A DNA stretch of 24,153 nt from B1-G15 sp964346135 (GCA_964346135.1 CAYFTS010000245.1:1-24153); one strand, 5' to 3'; positions 15,110 through 22,384 are shown, counted from the stretch's first letter. A program made the numbers and translations. The notes: a model not told the origin generated them from the letters alone.

Positions 15110-16009
15110 TCACGCTATTTTGTAAAGCGGATGCTGTCGGTCAAGCGGTATCTTCTTTTCGAAGAGAACATAACCATACGCAGCATCTGTCATTGCTACA
15201 ACAGGGAAAACATACTGCGCATCTTCCGCTGGCCCGAATAAGACAAAGTCTGCTCCCGCCGCTACAGCCACAACACATGCAGCTGCGACGGCTGGCTTTA
15301 CCGCCTGTTTCCCCATCTTTTTCTTTAAGCCTTTCCACAGGCTGACCGCGTTATGGGCTCCATTACCAACTGGCAACCCGAATTCATCCTTCAGCTCAAA
15401 AGCGGCGCGGGATGCCATTCCAAGACCTGGAATGTCAAGGACACACGTGTCGAGTAAAGGCTTTTCGATGCCCGCTTCCTTAGTTACCCCTAAGAGCTGT
15501 TTAATCGCTTTAATTCGCCCTGCCGTAGTGAATTCTTTGGGGTTGTAGGCGAGGAGTAGAGCACTCTTTAGACCAACTTCCTTGATTTTATCAATTTCTT
15601 TCTGTTTATATTCTGGTATTAACGAGTTGTAAATTAATCGATCTATCAATCCGACTTCCTTTGCGTATTCTAGTCCAGCTATTTTCGATTCAGCGGTTGT
15701 TCCATCGATCATGATGGGCGCATCTGTGACGCTTGCTGTAAACTCAACGTACTTTCTCATGAGTTCTGGTGTAGCTCCAACTACATCAAAAACTCCAGGG
15801 TTTCCTGTCTTATCTGAAAATTCTTCTTGGAGATTAATTTCCTCTTCTATTAGTTTGCGATCGAATTCTCCAGTTTTTTTATCGAGGACGGCTTTATGTC
15901 CGTGGTAAAAGATGGTTCCTACTAGAACTGTGGGGTTTTGTCCGGGGATTCCCCCCACCTTAATTCCTCCTATGTTAAAGGTTTTTTGTTTGCTCTTGAA
16001 ATCGAACAT
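15110..16009 (-). CDS. mtrH: MtrH-like tetrahydropterin methyltransferase
   Basis: 299 residues, close to methanogen MtrH. The opening (FNIGGIKVGGIPGQNPTVLV, 11-30), IFYHGHKAV, SDKTGNPGVFDVVG (about 65-78) and APIMIDGTTAESK are diagnostic. In methanogens MtrH transfers methyl between tetrahydromethanopterin and the corrinoid of membrane-bound MtrA. Here it stands alone, without MtrA-G. Facing a corrinoid methyltransferase module, it most likely moves methyl from the soluble corrinoid protein to tetrahydromethanopterin or folate. AGGAG lies ten bases before the ATG, and a strong TATA element lies about 63 bp upstream. It converges with the RACo gene, with only 11 bp between the stops, so transcripts from both strands may overlap. 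Confidence 0.94.
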   Translation of the reverse strand: MFDFKSKQKTFNIGGIKVGGIPGQNPTVLVGTIFYHGHKAVLDKKTGEFDRKLIEEEINLQEEFSDKTGNPGVFDVVGATPELMRKYVEFTASVTDAPIMIDGTTAESKIAGLEYAKEVGLIDRLIYNSLIPEYKQKEIDKIKEVGLKSALLLAYNPKEFTTAGRIKAIKQLLGVTKEAGIEKPLLDTCVLDIPGLGMASRAAFELKDEFGLPVGNGAHNAVSLWKGLKKKMGKQAVKPAVAAACVVAVAAGADFVLFGPAEDAQYVFPVVAMTDAAYGYVLFEKKIPLDRQHPLYKIA

Positions 16010-16067
16010 TTTTATTCAACTCCTAGCTCAACTGATATTCTTTCAGCTCTTTTTTAAACTTTATTGT

Positions 16068-16082
16068 ATATATTTAACGTTT
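16068..16082 (-). promoter_or_regulatory. BRE/TATA element of mtrH
   Basis: Minus-strand AAACGTTAAATATAT, identical over 15 bases to the DUF211 promoter. The predicted transcription start is near 16045, giving a leader of about 36 nt that holds AGGAG. Confidence 0.7.
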
Positions 16083-16121
16083 TCTAAAATGGTACACACA
16101 GAAAAATAGTCTTTTTCTTCA

Positions 16122-16238
16122 TTATTCTCGACGTTTGTCGGCGTTTAGTTGAATTTTCCTAATTATGTACCCTATGAAAAATCCTCCTATCCCACCTATC
16201 CCCAACTGCAAAATAATTAAGATTAAGGCATTACTCAT
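16122..16238 (-). CDS. 38-residue single-span membrane protein
   Basis: On the minus strand ATG at 16238 opens MSNALILIILQLGIGGIGGF followed by FIGYIIRKIQLNADKRRE, then TAA. It is a hydrophobic helix rich in glycine (GIGGIGGFFIG, a helix-packing pattern) with a positively charged C-terminal tail, which predicts N-out/C-in topology. A near-perfect ribosome site (AGGTGA, eight bases before ATG) makes chance unlikely. It lies between the HMG-CoA synthase terminator and mtrH, on the same strand as both. Small membrane subunits accompany energy-converting complexes in archaea, but nothing in the sequence ties this one to MtrH. Family unknown. Confidence 0.6.
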   Translation of the reverse strand: MSNALILIILQLGIGGIGGFFIGYIIRKIQLNADKRRE

Positions 16239-16270
16239 TTGCACGTTCACCTAATGTCGCGCTACTCTTT

Positions 16271-16304
16271 ATCATCTAAGGCTAGAGGCTGATGATAAGC
16301 CTTA
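16271..16304. repeat. Two interlocking inverted repeats
   Basis: ATCATC (16271-16276) pairs with GATGAT (16291-16296), and TAAGGCT (16277-16283) pairs with AGCCTTA (16298-16304). The order a-b-a'-b' makes the two hairpins mutually exclusive. A second AGGCT copy at 16286-16290 offers a third pairing. It lies 30-65 bp upstream of the small membrane protein ORF and could be an operator or an RNA switch. Confidence 0.35.
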
Positions 16305-16339
16305 TGAAAACGCCGTAAATATTCAAAATACCCATAGAG

Positions 16340-16367
16340 AAAAAAGGAAACCAGCATAAAACTGGTT
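16340..16367 (-). terminator. Terminator of the HMG-CoA synthase transcript
   Basis: Read on the minus strand, AACCAG-TTTTATG-CTGGTT (16367-16349) forms a 6-bp stem directly after the stop at 16375 and is followed by a T-rich run (TTTCCTTTTTTC). A classic hairpin-plus-U-tract layout. Confidence 0.6.
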
Positions 16368-16374
16368 CAAACTT

Positions 16375-17886
16375 CTAAAAACCGAGCTTGAACCTCCTAT
16401 ATGTAATGTAATCAACATATTCTCTATGTTCATTTTCAGCCTGATGCTTAATGGTGAATTTTTGTCGCCGCCTTTTCTCCTCTATAAGGCTTGTTGTTAC
16501 TAGAGAATAGGCATCGCTTCCAGCTCCTGACCCATAACTGACTATGACAATTCTCTCATTCGGCTTAGCTCTGTCTAGAACAGCCGCTAAACCCATGGGC
16601 GAGGAACCTGAATATGTATTGCCGAAATTGGCAACCTTCAAACCCGGCATGTACTGTTCCTCTTTGAATCCTAGCGCTGCAGCCGCTTTAACAGGAAATC
16701 TGATGTTCGGTTGATGAGAAACAAAATAGTTGACATCGTTGACTTGAAGTTTCAGCCTTTCCATTAATCCTTTAGCTGCCTTCACTACATGCTTATAGTA
16801 AGCAGGCTCACCAGTAAATCGACCTCCATGTCTCGGGTAAGGCTCAAGATCTCTTCTCCAAAAGTCTGGCGTGTCTGAAGTGCAGGAGTACCAGCCTTCA
16901 AGTTCAGCGATGACGTCGTGCGTGCCAAATATGAAGGCAGAGGCGCCGCATCCGACGAAGAAGTCTAGTTCTCCTCCAAGCTCATCTCTAGGGGCAGCTT
17001 GAGAATTGTCTGTGCCTATTACCATGGTGTAGGGTGTGTGGGCGCCGGGGTAGTATGCGAGTGCTGCTGCGTCTTTGAACATGCTGGTGGCGGCTTTGCA
17101 CGCAAACTCTGTGTCGATGGCGTCTACGCTTTGCACGCCGTCTGTCTGTTCCTCTTTGCCCAGCTTTAACACTTGAGCTACTTTAGCGGCTATTGGTTTA
17201 ACCGCGTATGGGTTAGATTCTGAACCTACATACACTTTGCCGACAAGTGAGGGGTCTACTTCAGAGTGGATTAGAGCTATTTTCCCAGCTTCAACAGCTG
17301 TGGTGATGGCATCTTCATCTATGAATGGCACAGATCTTTCTATTGTCTTTTCTTTAATTCTGAATTTGGGAACATACGCCCCGTAGCCGACGACTCCCGG
17401 TGTTTTATACTCTTTTTTTGGTTCAACTATTTCATGTTTCTGATATGGGTAATACTCGTCGGCGAAGGTAAAAGCTAGGGAAATTGTTGGAACTATGTCG
17501 CTTTGCTCCACAGCATACCGTCTTCTGAACCTTGGAACAACCTCTCTGTCTTCAAAACTGGATAGGTCTATCTCCTCCTCTTTTAAGATGCTGTCAGTCA
17601 ATCTGCCGGGAACTCTGACTTTCCCGTTGTGAAAAGAAACAATGCCGTAGATGTATGGTCCTAGTTTCGTAAACTTGTTTGTGGGTTCCTTGATGAGAGT
17701 GCATACTTCTAACATTCCCTTTTCGTAAAAGAAATCTATGTCTTTCATTTTTCCAAAACTTTTTCTTCCACAACTTCCACAGTAGTCTCTGGCTCTGAAG
17801 TATTCTTTTCCACAGATGCCGCATAGGTTTCCCCTGAGTCTGTCTCCTATGTAGGATACTCTTCTTTCAATCGGTTCGCTGCTCAT
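16375..17886 (-). CDS. HMG-CoA synthase family enzyme with fused N-terminal DUF35 domain
   Basis: 503 residues with two parts. Residues 1-150 are a DUF35 protein: a zinc ribbon with C22/C25/C36/C39, then an OB-fold region (VRVPGRLTD, 90-98). Residues about 163-503 are archaeal-type HMG-CoA synthase, with the catalytic residues present: E223 in GSESNPYAVKP, nucleophile C263 in DTEFACKAATS, H391 in SHQPNIRFP. Archaeal mevalonate synthesis uses separate thiolase, DUF35 and HMG-CoA synthase proteins in one complex, in which DUF35 bridges the two enzymes; here the bridge is fused. After FRIK (175-178) a loop of about 15-20 residues found in methanogen synthases seems absent. The ATG is one base after the upstream thiolase-like gene's stop, with AAGGAGA inside that gene's end, so the two are co-translated. 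It could be the mevalonate enzyme or a paralogue making another acyl-CoA C-C bond. Confidence 0.88.
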   Translation of the reverse strand: MSSEPIERRVSYIGDRLRGNLCGICGKEYFRARDYCGSCGRKSFGKMKDIDFFYEKGMLEVCTLIKEPTNKFTKLGPYIYGIVSFHNGKVRVPGRLTDSILKEEEIDLSSFEDREVVPRFRRRYAVEQSDIVPTISLAFTFADEYYPYQKHEIVEPKKEYKTPGVVGYGAYVPKFRIKEKTIERSVPFIDEDAITTAVEAGKIALIHSEVDPSLVGKVYVGSESNPYAVKPIAAKVAQVLKLGKEEQTDGVQSVDAIDTEFACKAATSMFKDAAALAYYPGAHTPYTMVIGTDNSQAAPRDELGGELDFFVGCGASAFIFGTHDVIAELEGWYSCTSDTPDFWRRDLEPYPRHGGRFTGEPAYYKHVVKAAKGLMERLKLQVNDVNYFVSHQPNIRFPVKAAAALGFKEEQYMPGLKVANFGNTYSGSSPMGLAAVLDRAKPNERIVIVSYGSGAGSDAYSLVTTSLIEEKRRRQKFTIKHQAENEHREYVDYITYRRFKLGF

Positions 17887-17887
17887 G

Positions 17888-19105
17888 TTAATCTCTCCTT
17901 AGGATATGCGTGTACGCTTTTGTTCCGAACCCTTCCAACTCTAAAGTACATCCAAACTGCAAGTCTCCATCTACCTCCACCTGTCTCTCACCAGCTTTAC
18001 CCTTTAGTTGCTTAACAACCTCAAAAATTTGAGCCCCACCAGTGGCGCCAAGCGGGTTTCCGTCAGCCTTAAGTCCGCCGTTTGTGTTTACAAACAGTTT
18101 TTGTCCATCGATTTCATAAAATCCTTCGTAGTCTTTGCAACTGTTATAAATGTCAAGCCACGCGTTTCCTCTTTTTGCAAATCCTAAATCCTCTAAGGAT
18201 ACCATTTCCAGTAGAGTGGATTGATCATAAAGCTCAGCTATTTGGATGTCACGTATACTTATCCCTGCTATTTTAAGCGCGTTTTTCATCGCTATCGTAC
18301 TTGCTATAAATCCTGTTCTTTCATCACGCGAGGGAAAAGTAATGTAATCAGTGGCTGAAGAAGAACCAACGACATATACGGGCATGTCAGTGTATGTTTG
18401 GGCGATCTCTGACCTCGCCAAAATCAGAGCTGTTGCGCCGTCTGAGACTGGTGCAAAATCAAAGAGTCCCAAAGGCTTATGTGTTGTAGCTCTTGCTTTT
18501 AAAACCCGATCCACATCAATTTCTTTTTGGAACTGGGCGTATTTATTCTTCGTTGCGTGTTGATGATTCTTCACAGCTATCTGCGCTAAGGCAGTGTTGA
18601 ATTTTTCAAGAGTTTTTCCAGAAATCTTGTGCCTCTTTATGTATTCTCTGAGCATGAGCTCATGGTTTGCTTCAGGTGTGCATCCAGCGTAGTAGCTCCA
18701 CGGGTCTTCTAGGAGCATCAGGTCGTCTCTGATTTTGTCCCAACGGTCAGTCATTTTTTCCACTCCGCCCACTAGGACCAGATTATATTTTCCAGATTGT
18801 ACGGCATGGCAAGCATTTAGAAGGGCTGAGCTGAATGATCTCATTTTTTCCATGGGGATGTGGAGTTCTGATAGTTCAGAGAGGAACCCTTCTTCGATTC
18901 CAACTTTGTTGGTGATTTGGAGGAAATAGTCTGAGAAGTAGCCGGCATCAAGATTTTTGCGTTCTATTCCAGCGGCTTCTGAGGCTTTAAGCCAAGATTC
19001 TTCCACCAGTTTTTCATGGTTTTTCTCATAATGCTCACCGAATTGTGTTCTACCCACGCCGATTATAGCTGGGAATTCATGTTGCATAAATTCATGGTCT
19101 CCCAT
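17888..19105 (-). CDS. Thiolase-superfamily protein lacking the canonical catalytic residues
   Basis: 405 residues, aligning along its length with archaeal SCP2-type acetoacetyl-CoA thiolases (conserved IIGVGRTQFGE, GGVEKMTD at 113-120, APVSDGATALI at 218-228, EDLGF, NGGLKADGNPLGATG). All four active-site positions differ. The nucleophile Cys of the usual EAACASGG is M88 (PMEKMRSFSS); the HDxF histidine is Y293 (ELYDQST); the GHP histidine is N350 (DGNPLG); the late HNxGG segment reads LELEG (388-392). Ordinary thiolase chemistry is thus improbable. Thiolase-fold aldolases of the Ltp2 kind, which pair with DUF35 domains, and non-catalytic thiolase-like proteins are plausible models. It is first gene of the operon with the DUF35-HMG-CoA synthase. 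Start: ATG 19105, or ATG 19087 (MQHEFPAIIG), which lies after GGGAG and matches family N-termini better. Confidence 0.85.
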   Translation of the reverse strand: MGDHEFMQHEFPAIIGVGRTQFGEHYEKNHEKLVEESWLKASEAAGIERKNLDAGYFSDYFLQITNKVGIEEGFLSELSELHIPMEKMRSFSSALLNACHAVQSGKYNLVLVGGVEKMTDRWDKIRDDLMLLEDPWSYYAGCTPEANHELMLREYIKRHKISGKTLEKFNTALAQIAVKNHQHATKNKYAQFQKEIDVDRVLKARATTHKPLGLFDFAPVSDGATALILARSEIAQTYTDMPVYVVGSSSATDYITFPSRDERTGFIASTIAMKNALKIAGISIRDIQIAELYDQSTLLEMVSLEDLGFAKRGNAWLDIYNSCKDYEGFYEIDGQKLFVNTNGGLKADGNPLGATGGAQIFEVVKQLKGKAGERQVEVDGDLQFGCTLELEGFGTKAYTHILRRD

Positions 19106-19253
19106 TTAGTCTTCAAAGCTTTATCTCTCTCAATCGGTCTCTTTTTTATTTTTCTCCACTCTCCTATAAAGGGGAGAAGCGTAAAGGCTGGGTATCACAA
19201 ACTAACATAGAGTTTATTTGACAGAGTTCTTTCTACTCACAATAGGTCTTGCT

Positions 19254-19565
19254 ATGAACAAGCTTTATCGCTTGGTTGTAACCGTGAAGAAAGTTCGGGG
19301 CACATGCCCAGTTTTCAAAGTTGGAGACAAAATCGTCATTGAATCGCCTAAAATCATTCCAGAAAAAACAGATGCTCTCTGTGTCCATGCACTAGGGTCT
19401 ATGCTGTCGATGATAGTCGCTTTGAGTCATGGCGTCGGCTTTAAGGAGTTGGGTCTCGCAGTGGAGGAGGGCGACATCGGATATGTTCAGTGTGTTGATC
19501 CTGGTCCTCCTTACACTCTTGGCGGAACAGTTTTGTTTGAAATAAGGCGAGAGACATTGGAGTGA
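19254..19565 (+). CDS. TIGR04076 family protein
   Basis: 103 residues from ATG 19254; a longer frame from TTG 19218 would add 12 hydrophobic residues that the family lacks. Typical features are YRLVVTVKKVRGTCPVFKVG (5-24), the SPKIIPEKTDALCVHALGSM segment, and the closing YVQCVDPGPPYTLGGTVLFE. The three Cys (C18, C44, C82) sit at family positions. The family is widespread in anaerobes, is about 90-100 residues long and has no proven function; metal or cofactor binding is often guessed. It is divergent from the thiolase-like gene, and a weak TATA (TTTATTT, 19213-19219) precedes it. Confidence 0.85.
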   Translation: MNKLYRLVVTVKKVRGTCPVFKVGDKIVIESPKIIPEKTDALCVHALGSMLSMIVALSHGVGFKELGLAVEEGDIGYVQCVDPGPPYTLGGTVLFEIRRETLE

Positions 19566-19652
19566 ACTTTCTGCTCGACCAATAAGCCAAACACTTTTAT
19601 GGTGAGTCTGTGAAATAAGATAAAAATAATCTTTACGTTGGCAGGGTTGCCT

Positions 19653-20045
19653 ATGCTGACTGCCTTTACCACAAATTTAGCTGGACAAATTGGAACTGAC
19701 ATACTTACTGGACAACTATTCAGTTTCATCGTAGGCTTAATCGTCTTAACCATCATCTTTTACGTTGCTGGGCGCCTAGTGGTCGGGGGAAAAAGGGCAC
19801 TATTCAGCGACGCCTTTGTGATTTCCCTTCTAGGAACGATTGTAATGAATGTTTGTCTATATTTCTTTCATCCGTTAGTTGGCGCTATTCTTTCTCTAAT
19901 CGTTTGGTTGCTTTTGATTAGGCATTATTATGAAACAGGCTGGTTAGGTGCTATAGCCGTTGCGATAATGGCAGTTATAGTCTCAGTGGTTATTGCAATT
20001 CTCCTAGGAATCCTCTTAGGCATTTCGCTATTGCTTCTCGGATAA
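19653..20045 (+). CDS. Small multi-span membrane protein, unknown function
   Basis: 130 residues from ATG 19653 (a TTG at 19638 would add five). Four hydrophobic segments are evident, at about 18-38, 51-71, 72-87 and 94-128, the last long enough for two spans or a hairpin. One basic loop (GRLVVGGKRALFSD) follows the first span, and HYYETGW lies between the later ones. No catalytic or binding motif that I recognise. The gene stands 87 bp after the TIGR04076 gene and before nicotinate phosphoribosyltransferase, without clear operon links. Confidence 0.7.
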   Translation: MLTAFTTNLAGQIGTDILTGQLFSFIVGLIVLTIIFYVAGRLVVGGKRALFSDAFVISLLGTIVMNVCLYFFHPLVGAILSLIVWLLLIRHYYETGWLGAIAVAIMAVIVSVVIAILLGILLGISLLLLG

Positions 20046-20356
20046 TTCTCACTCTTTAAGCCAACTTCATTTCAGAAGAGAAAACATAGCACAGAGTTGT
20101 TCAATATTCTCGAATCTAACTAAGTATATTCCAGTGTACCCAGAAAACTTTGAAGAAAAGCATGACTTTGAGAGACCTTACTTTAATCTACTCGATTTTC
20201 TTTTTCTACCACATTCCTTGAAGTTGGACTTATACAAGTTTCGCCATGGTCATCTTCTAGGTAAAAAGAACATTTTTTAAAAGCCAACCCCAAATCTGAA
20301 ATACTAACGTTAACGAGTTGATGAAAAAGAAATCAGTTCAGAAAGGTGAAAAAACC
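20046..20356. other. Intergenic region upstream of nicotinate phosphoribosyltransferase
   Basis: No gene supported; a 19-codon frame at 20161 has no ribosome site. A TATA-like TTTTAAAA at 20275-20282 would start transcription near 20305, and AGGTGA at 20344-20349 serves the ATG at 20357. Confidence 0.45.
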
Positions 20357-21547
20357 ATGCGCATTTTCCACTGTGCAAGCGACGAGGAAATTAAAAAGGG
20401 CGAAACCACAGATATTTATTTCGTCAGAACTAAACAAGTTCTTGAAGCCAAAAAATTGGGCAAATTGAATGCAGTAGCAGAGGTTACGGCTGGCGGACTT
20501 CCCAACGAATGGCCTTGGGGAGTCCTCTGCGGCATTGAAGAAGAAGCCCGTCTGTTTGAGGGATGTCCTATCAACGTTTACGCTATGCTAGAGGGAAGCA
20601 TCTTCTATCCCTCAGATAGCCGTGGGGTTCGAGAACCCGTCATGTTCATTGAAGGCCCGTACGGAAAGTTTTGCATCCTTGAAACCCCCATGCTAGGGTT
20701 AATCTGTCAAGCGTCGGGAGTGGCAACACGAGCCGCGAGAGTGAAGAAGGCTGCGGGCAAAAAAATCGTTATGGCTTTTGGAATTCGTCGCATGCACCCC
20801 GCCATGTCTCCAATGCTGGATCGAGCCGCATACATAGGCGGCTTAGACGGTCTTTCCGGTCTCTCAGGAGCCAATACGGTGAATGCCAAGCCCATGGGAA
20901 CCATGCCTCACGCTCTCATCATCGCATTTGGCGATCAAGCGAAGGCTTGGAAAGCGTTTGACGAAGTCATGCCGTCAGACGTTCCAAGAATAGCCCTCAT
21001 AGACACCTATTTTGACGAGAAAACCGAGGCGATAATGGCTGCAGAGGCTTTAAAAGACCGACTATACGGTGTGCGACTTGATACACCTGGTTCCAGGAAA
21101 GGAAACTTCCCCGAACTTATTCGAGAAGTCCGATGGGAACTCGATATAAGAGGCTATCAACACGTTAAAATTTTCGTCTCGGGAGGTCTCAACGAAGAAA
21201 AAGTTGCAATTCTAAGCGAAGTTGGGGCAGACGGCTTCGGTGTTGGAACTGCTGTTAGTAATGCTCCCACCATTGATTTTGCCATGGACATCGTAGAACT
21301 TGAAGGAAAACTGGCGGCTAAACGGGGAAAGCTAGGCGGCAAAAAACAGGTATGGAGGTGCCCGAAATGTCTAGTTGACACCGTGTTGCCTTTCAAGTCT
21401 CCTCAACCAAGCTGTACAGAATGTGGCGGTAAAACTCAACCAATGCTGAAACCTCTTATTGAAAATGGGAAAATTGTGGCGAAACTTCCGAAACCCAGCG
21501 AAATTCGTCGGTATGTTTTGGAACAACTTGAGAGGCTTTCTATCTAG
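20357..21547 (+). CDS. pncB: Nicotinate phosphoribosyltransferase, archaeal type with zinc tail
   Basis: 396 residues. Converts nicotinate and PRPP to nicotinate mononucleotide in NAD salvage. Family landmarks are FVRT (22-25), TAGGLPNEWPWG (44-55), RRMHPAMSP (144-152), GTMPHALI (181-188) with the histidine phosphorylated in this family, RLDTPGSRKGN (240-250) and SGGLNEEKV (275-283). The tail carries C335, C338, C353 and C356, a CxxC-x14-CxxC zinc site as in other archaeal members. ATG 20357 is chosen because AGGTGA lies seven bases upstream and the protein begins there at the first strand; TTG 20318 and ATG 20321 would add a Lys-rich stretch. It appears monocistronic. Confidence 0.93.
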   Translation: MRIFHCASDEEIKKGETTDIYFVRTKQVLEAKKLGKLNAVAEVTAGGLPNEWPWGVLCGIEEEARLFEGCPINVYAMLEGSIFYPSDSRGVREPVMFIEGPYGKFCILETPMLGLICQASGVATRAARVKKAAGKKIVMAFGIRRMHPAMSPMLDRAAYIGGLDGLSGLSGANTVNAKPMGTMPHALIIAFGDQAKAWKAFDEVMPSDVPRIALIDTYFDEKTEAIMAAEALKDRLYGVRLDTPGSRKGNFPELIREVRWELDIRGYQHVKIFVSGGLNEEKVAILSEVGADGFGVGTAVSNAPTIDFAMDIVELEGKLAAKRGKLGGKKQVWRCPKCLVDTVLPFKSPQPSCTECGGKTQPMLKPLIENGKIVAKLPKPSEIRRYVLEQLERLSI

Positions 21548-21581
21548 GATACGAGGATCGCATGTTGCGTTTTTCAAAGCA

Positions 21582-21589
21582 TTTAAATA
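21582..21589 (+). promoter_or_regulatory. TATA box of the zincin gene
   Basis: TTTAAATA is centred 26-27 bp before the ATG at 21612, so the mRNA probably begins at or near that codon and lacks a leader. Confidence 0.6.
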
Positions 21590-21602
21590 TGATGTGTGAA
21601 TT

Positions 21603-22169
21603 ATGTCATATATGACGTATGGCTTACTCTATGTAAAGACAAACGTCAAAGACAATGAGGAGAGAAACTCATTGAGTGCACAAACATATGATTCCAGACT
21701 AGATGAAGCTCAAGGATTCAGCGAAGTCTGGGAATTGGTAAAAGACACTGTTAGAAACACATTAGGAGAACATAGAGTAAGTATAATGCTGTTCCTTGAT
21801 GACCTTCCATTACACGTGGGAGCTTACCATCCGCTTGGAACCAACAACATCGTTTTGAATCGCGCTATCATAGAGATTGTTGAGGGAGTGACAAAGTCTA
21901 AACGTATAGTAAATGCTTTCGTATACACTCTCTTGCTTCATGAATATCTTCACGCTCTTGGTCACATTCCAGAGCCAGAAGTTCGCTCTCTCGTCTACCA
22001 AGTTTCGAAAGAATCCTTTGGTGAACGTTCTACCGTTTCACAAATAGCACGGAGAGGACTGCGATCTATCCTCGAAAACATTCCTCTCGATCAAATTGTA
22101 ACACCATCAAAACGAGCAGTGGAAATAGTAAGAGACTTTGAAAAAACAAGCCATGGATATATAAGTTAA
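21603..22169 (+). CDS. Zinc-dependent metallopeptidase-like protein (HExxH)
   Basis: 188 residues, or 185 if translation begins at the second ATG (21612), which fits the promoter better as a leaderless start. The zinc site is HEYLHALGH (113-121): H113 and H117 should bind zinc, with E114 as base. H121 is a possible third ligand, though it is closer than in metzincins (HExxHxxGxxH), so this is not archaemetzincin. The preceding segment (NNIVLNRAIIEIV, NAFVYTLLLHEYLH) looks like the strand and active-site helix of small zincins. No signal peptide, so it should be cytoplasmic. The stop codon lies inside the left arm of a 10-bp inverted repeat. Substrate unknown. Confidence 0.72.
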   Translation: MSYMTYGLLYVKTNVKDNEERNSLSAQTYDSRLDEAQGFSEVWELVKDTVRNTLGEHRVSIMLFLDDLPLHVGAYHPLGTNNIVLNRAIIEIVEGVTKSKRIVNAFVYTLLLHEYLHALGHIPEPEVRSLVYQVSKESFGERSTVSQIARRGLRSILENIPLDQIVTPSKRAVEIVRDFEKTSHGYIS

Positions 22170-22187
22170 CTGATACTGTTAACTTAT
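22161..22187. repeat. Perfect 10-bp inverted repeat at the end of the zincin gene
   Basis: ATAAGTTAAC-TGATACT-GTTAACTTAT. The zincin stop codon is within the left arm. No T-run follows. A third identical arm (ATAAGTTAAC) lies at 22385-22394 before the radical SAM gene, so a protein-binding role is at least as likely as termination. Confidence 0.5.
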
Positions 22188-22384
22188 TAGTGATAGCGTA
22201 AAGAACTTTATTGAACAAAAGAAAAAAAATGCATTATTGAATAAACCTCAGTAGTTGCTCTTTTTTCATATTTGGATCATATAGTGAAAAGGTATGTTGA
22301 AAACAAGTTTTTCTCGGAAAAAGATTTGTGACTCTTTTGTTGGAACAGGAGAGTTTGTAATAGGCGCAAATCAAGCCATCACAG

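Noticed and set aside
20161..20220. 19-codon hydrophobic frame
   Set aside because: No ribosome site; likely chance.
21603..22169. Archaemetzincin assignment for the zincin
   Set aside because: Spacing HExxHxxGH does not match HExxHxxGxxH, and the following zinc-binding Cys pattern is absent.
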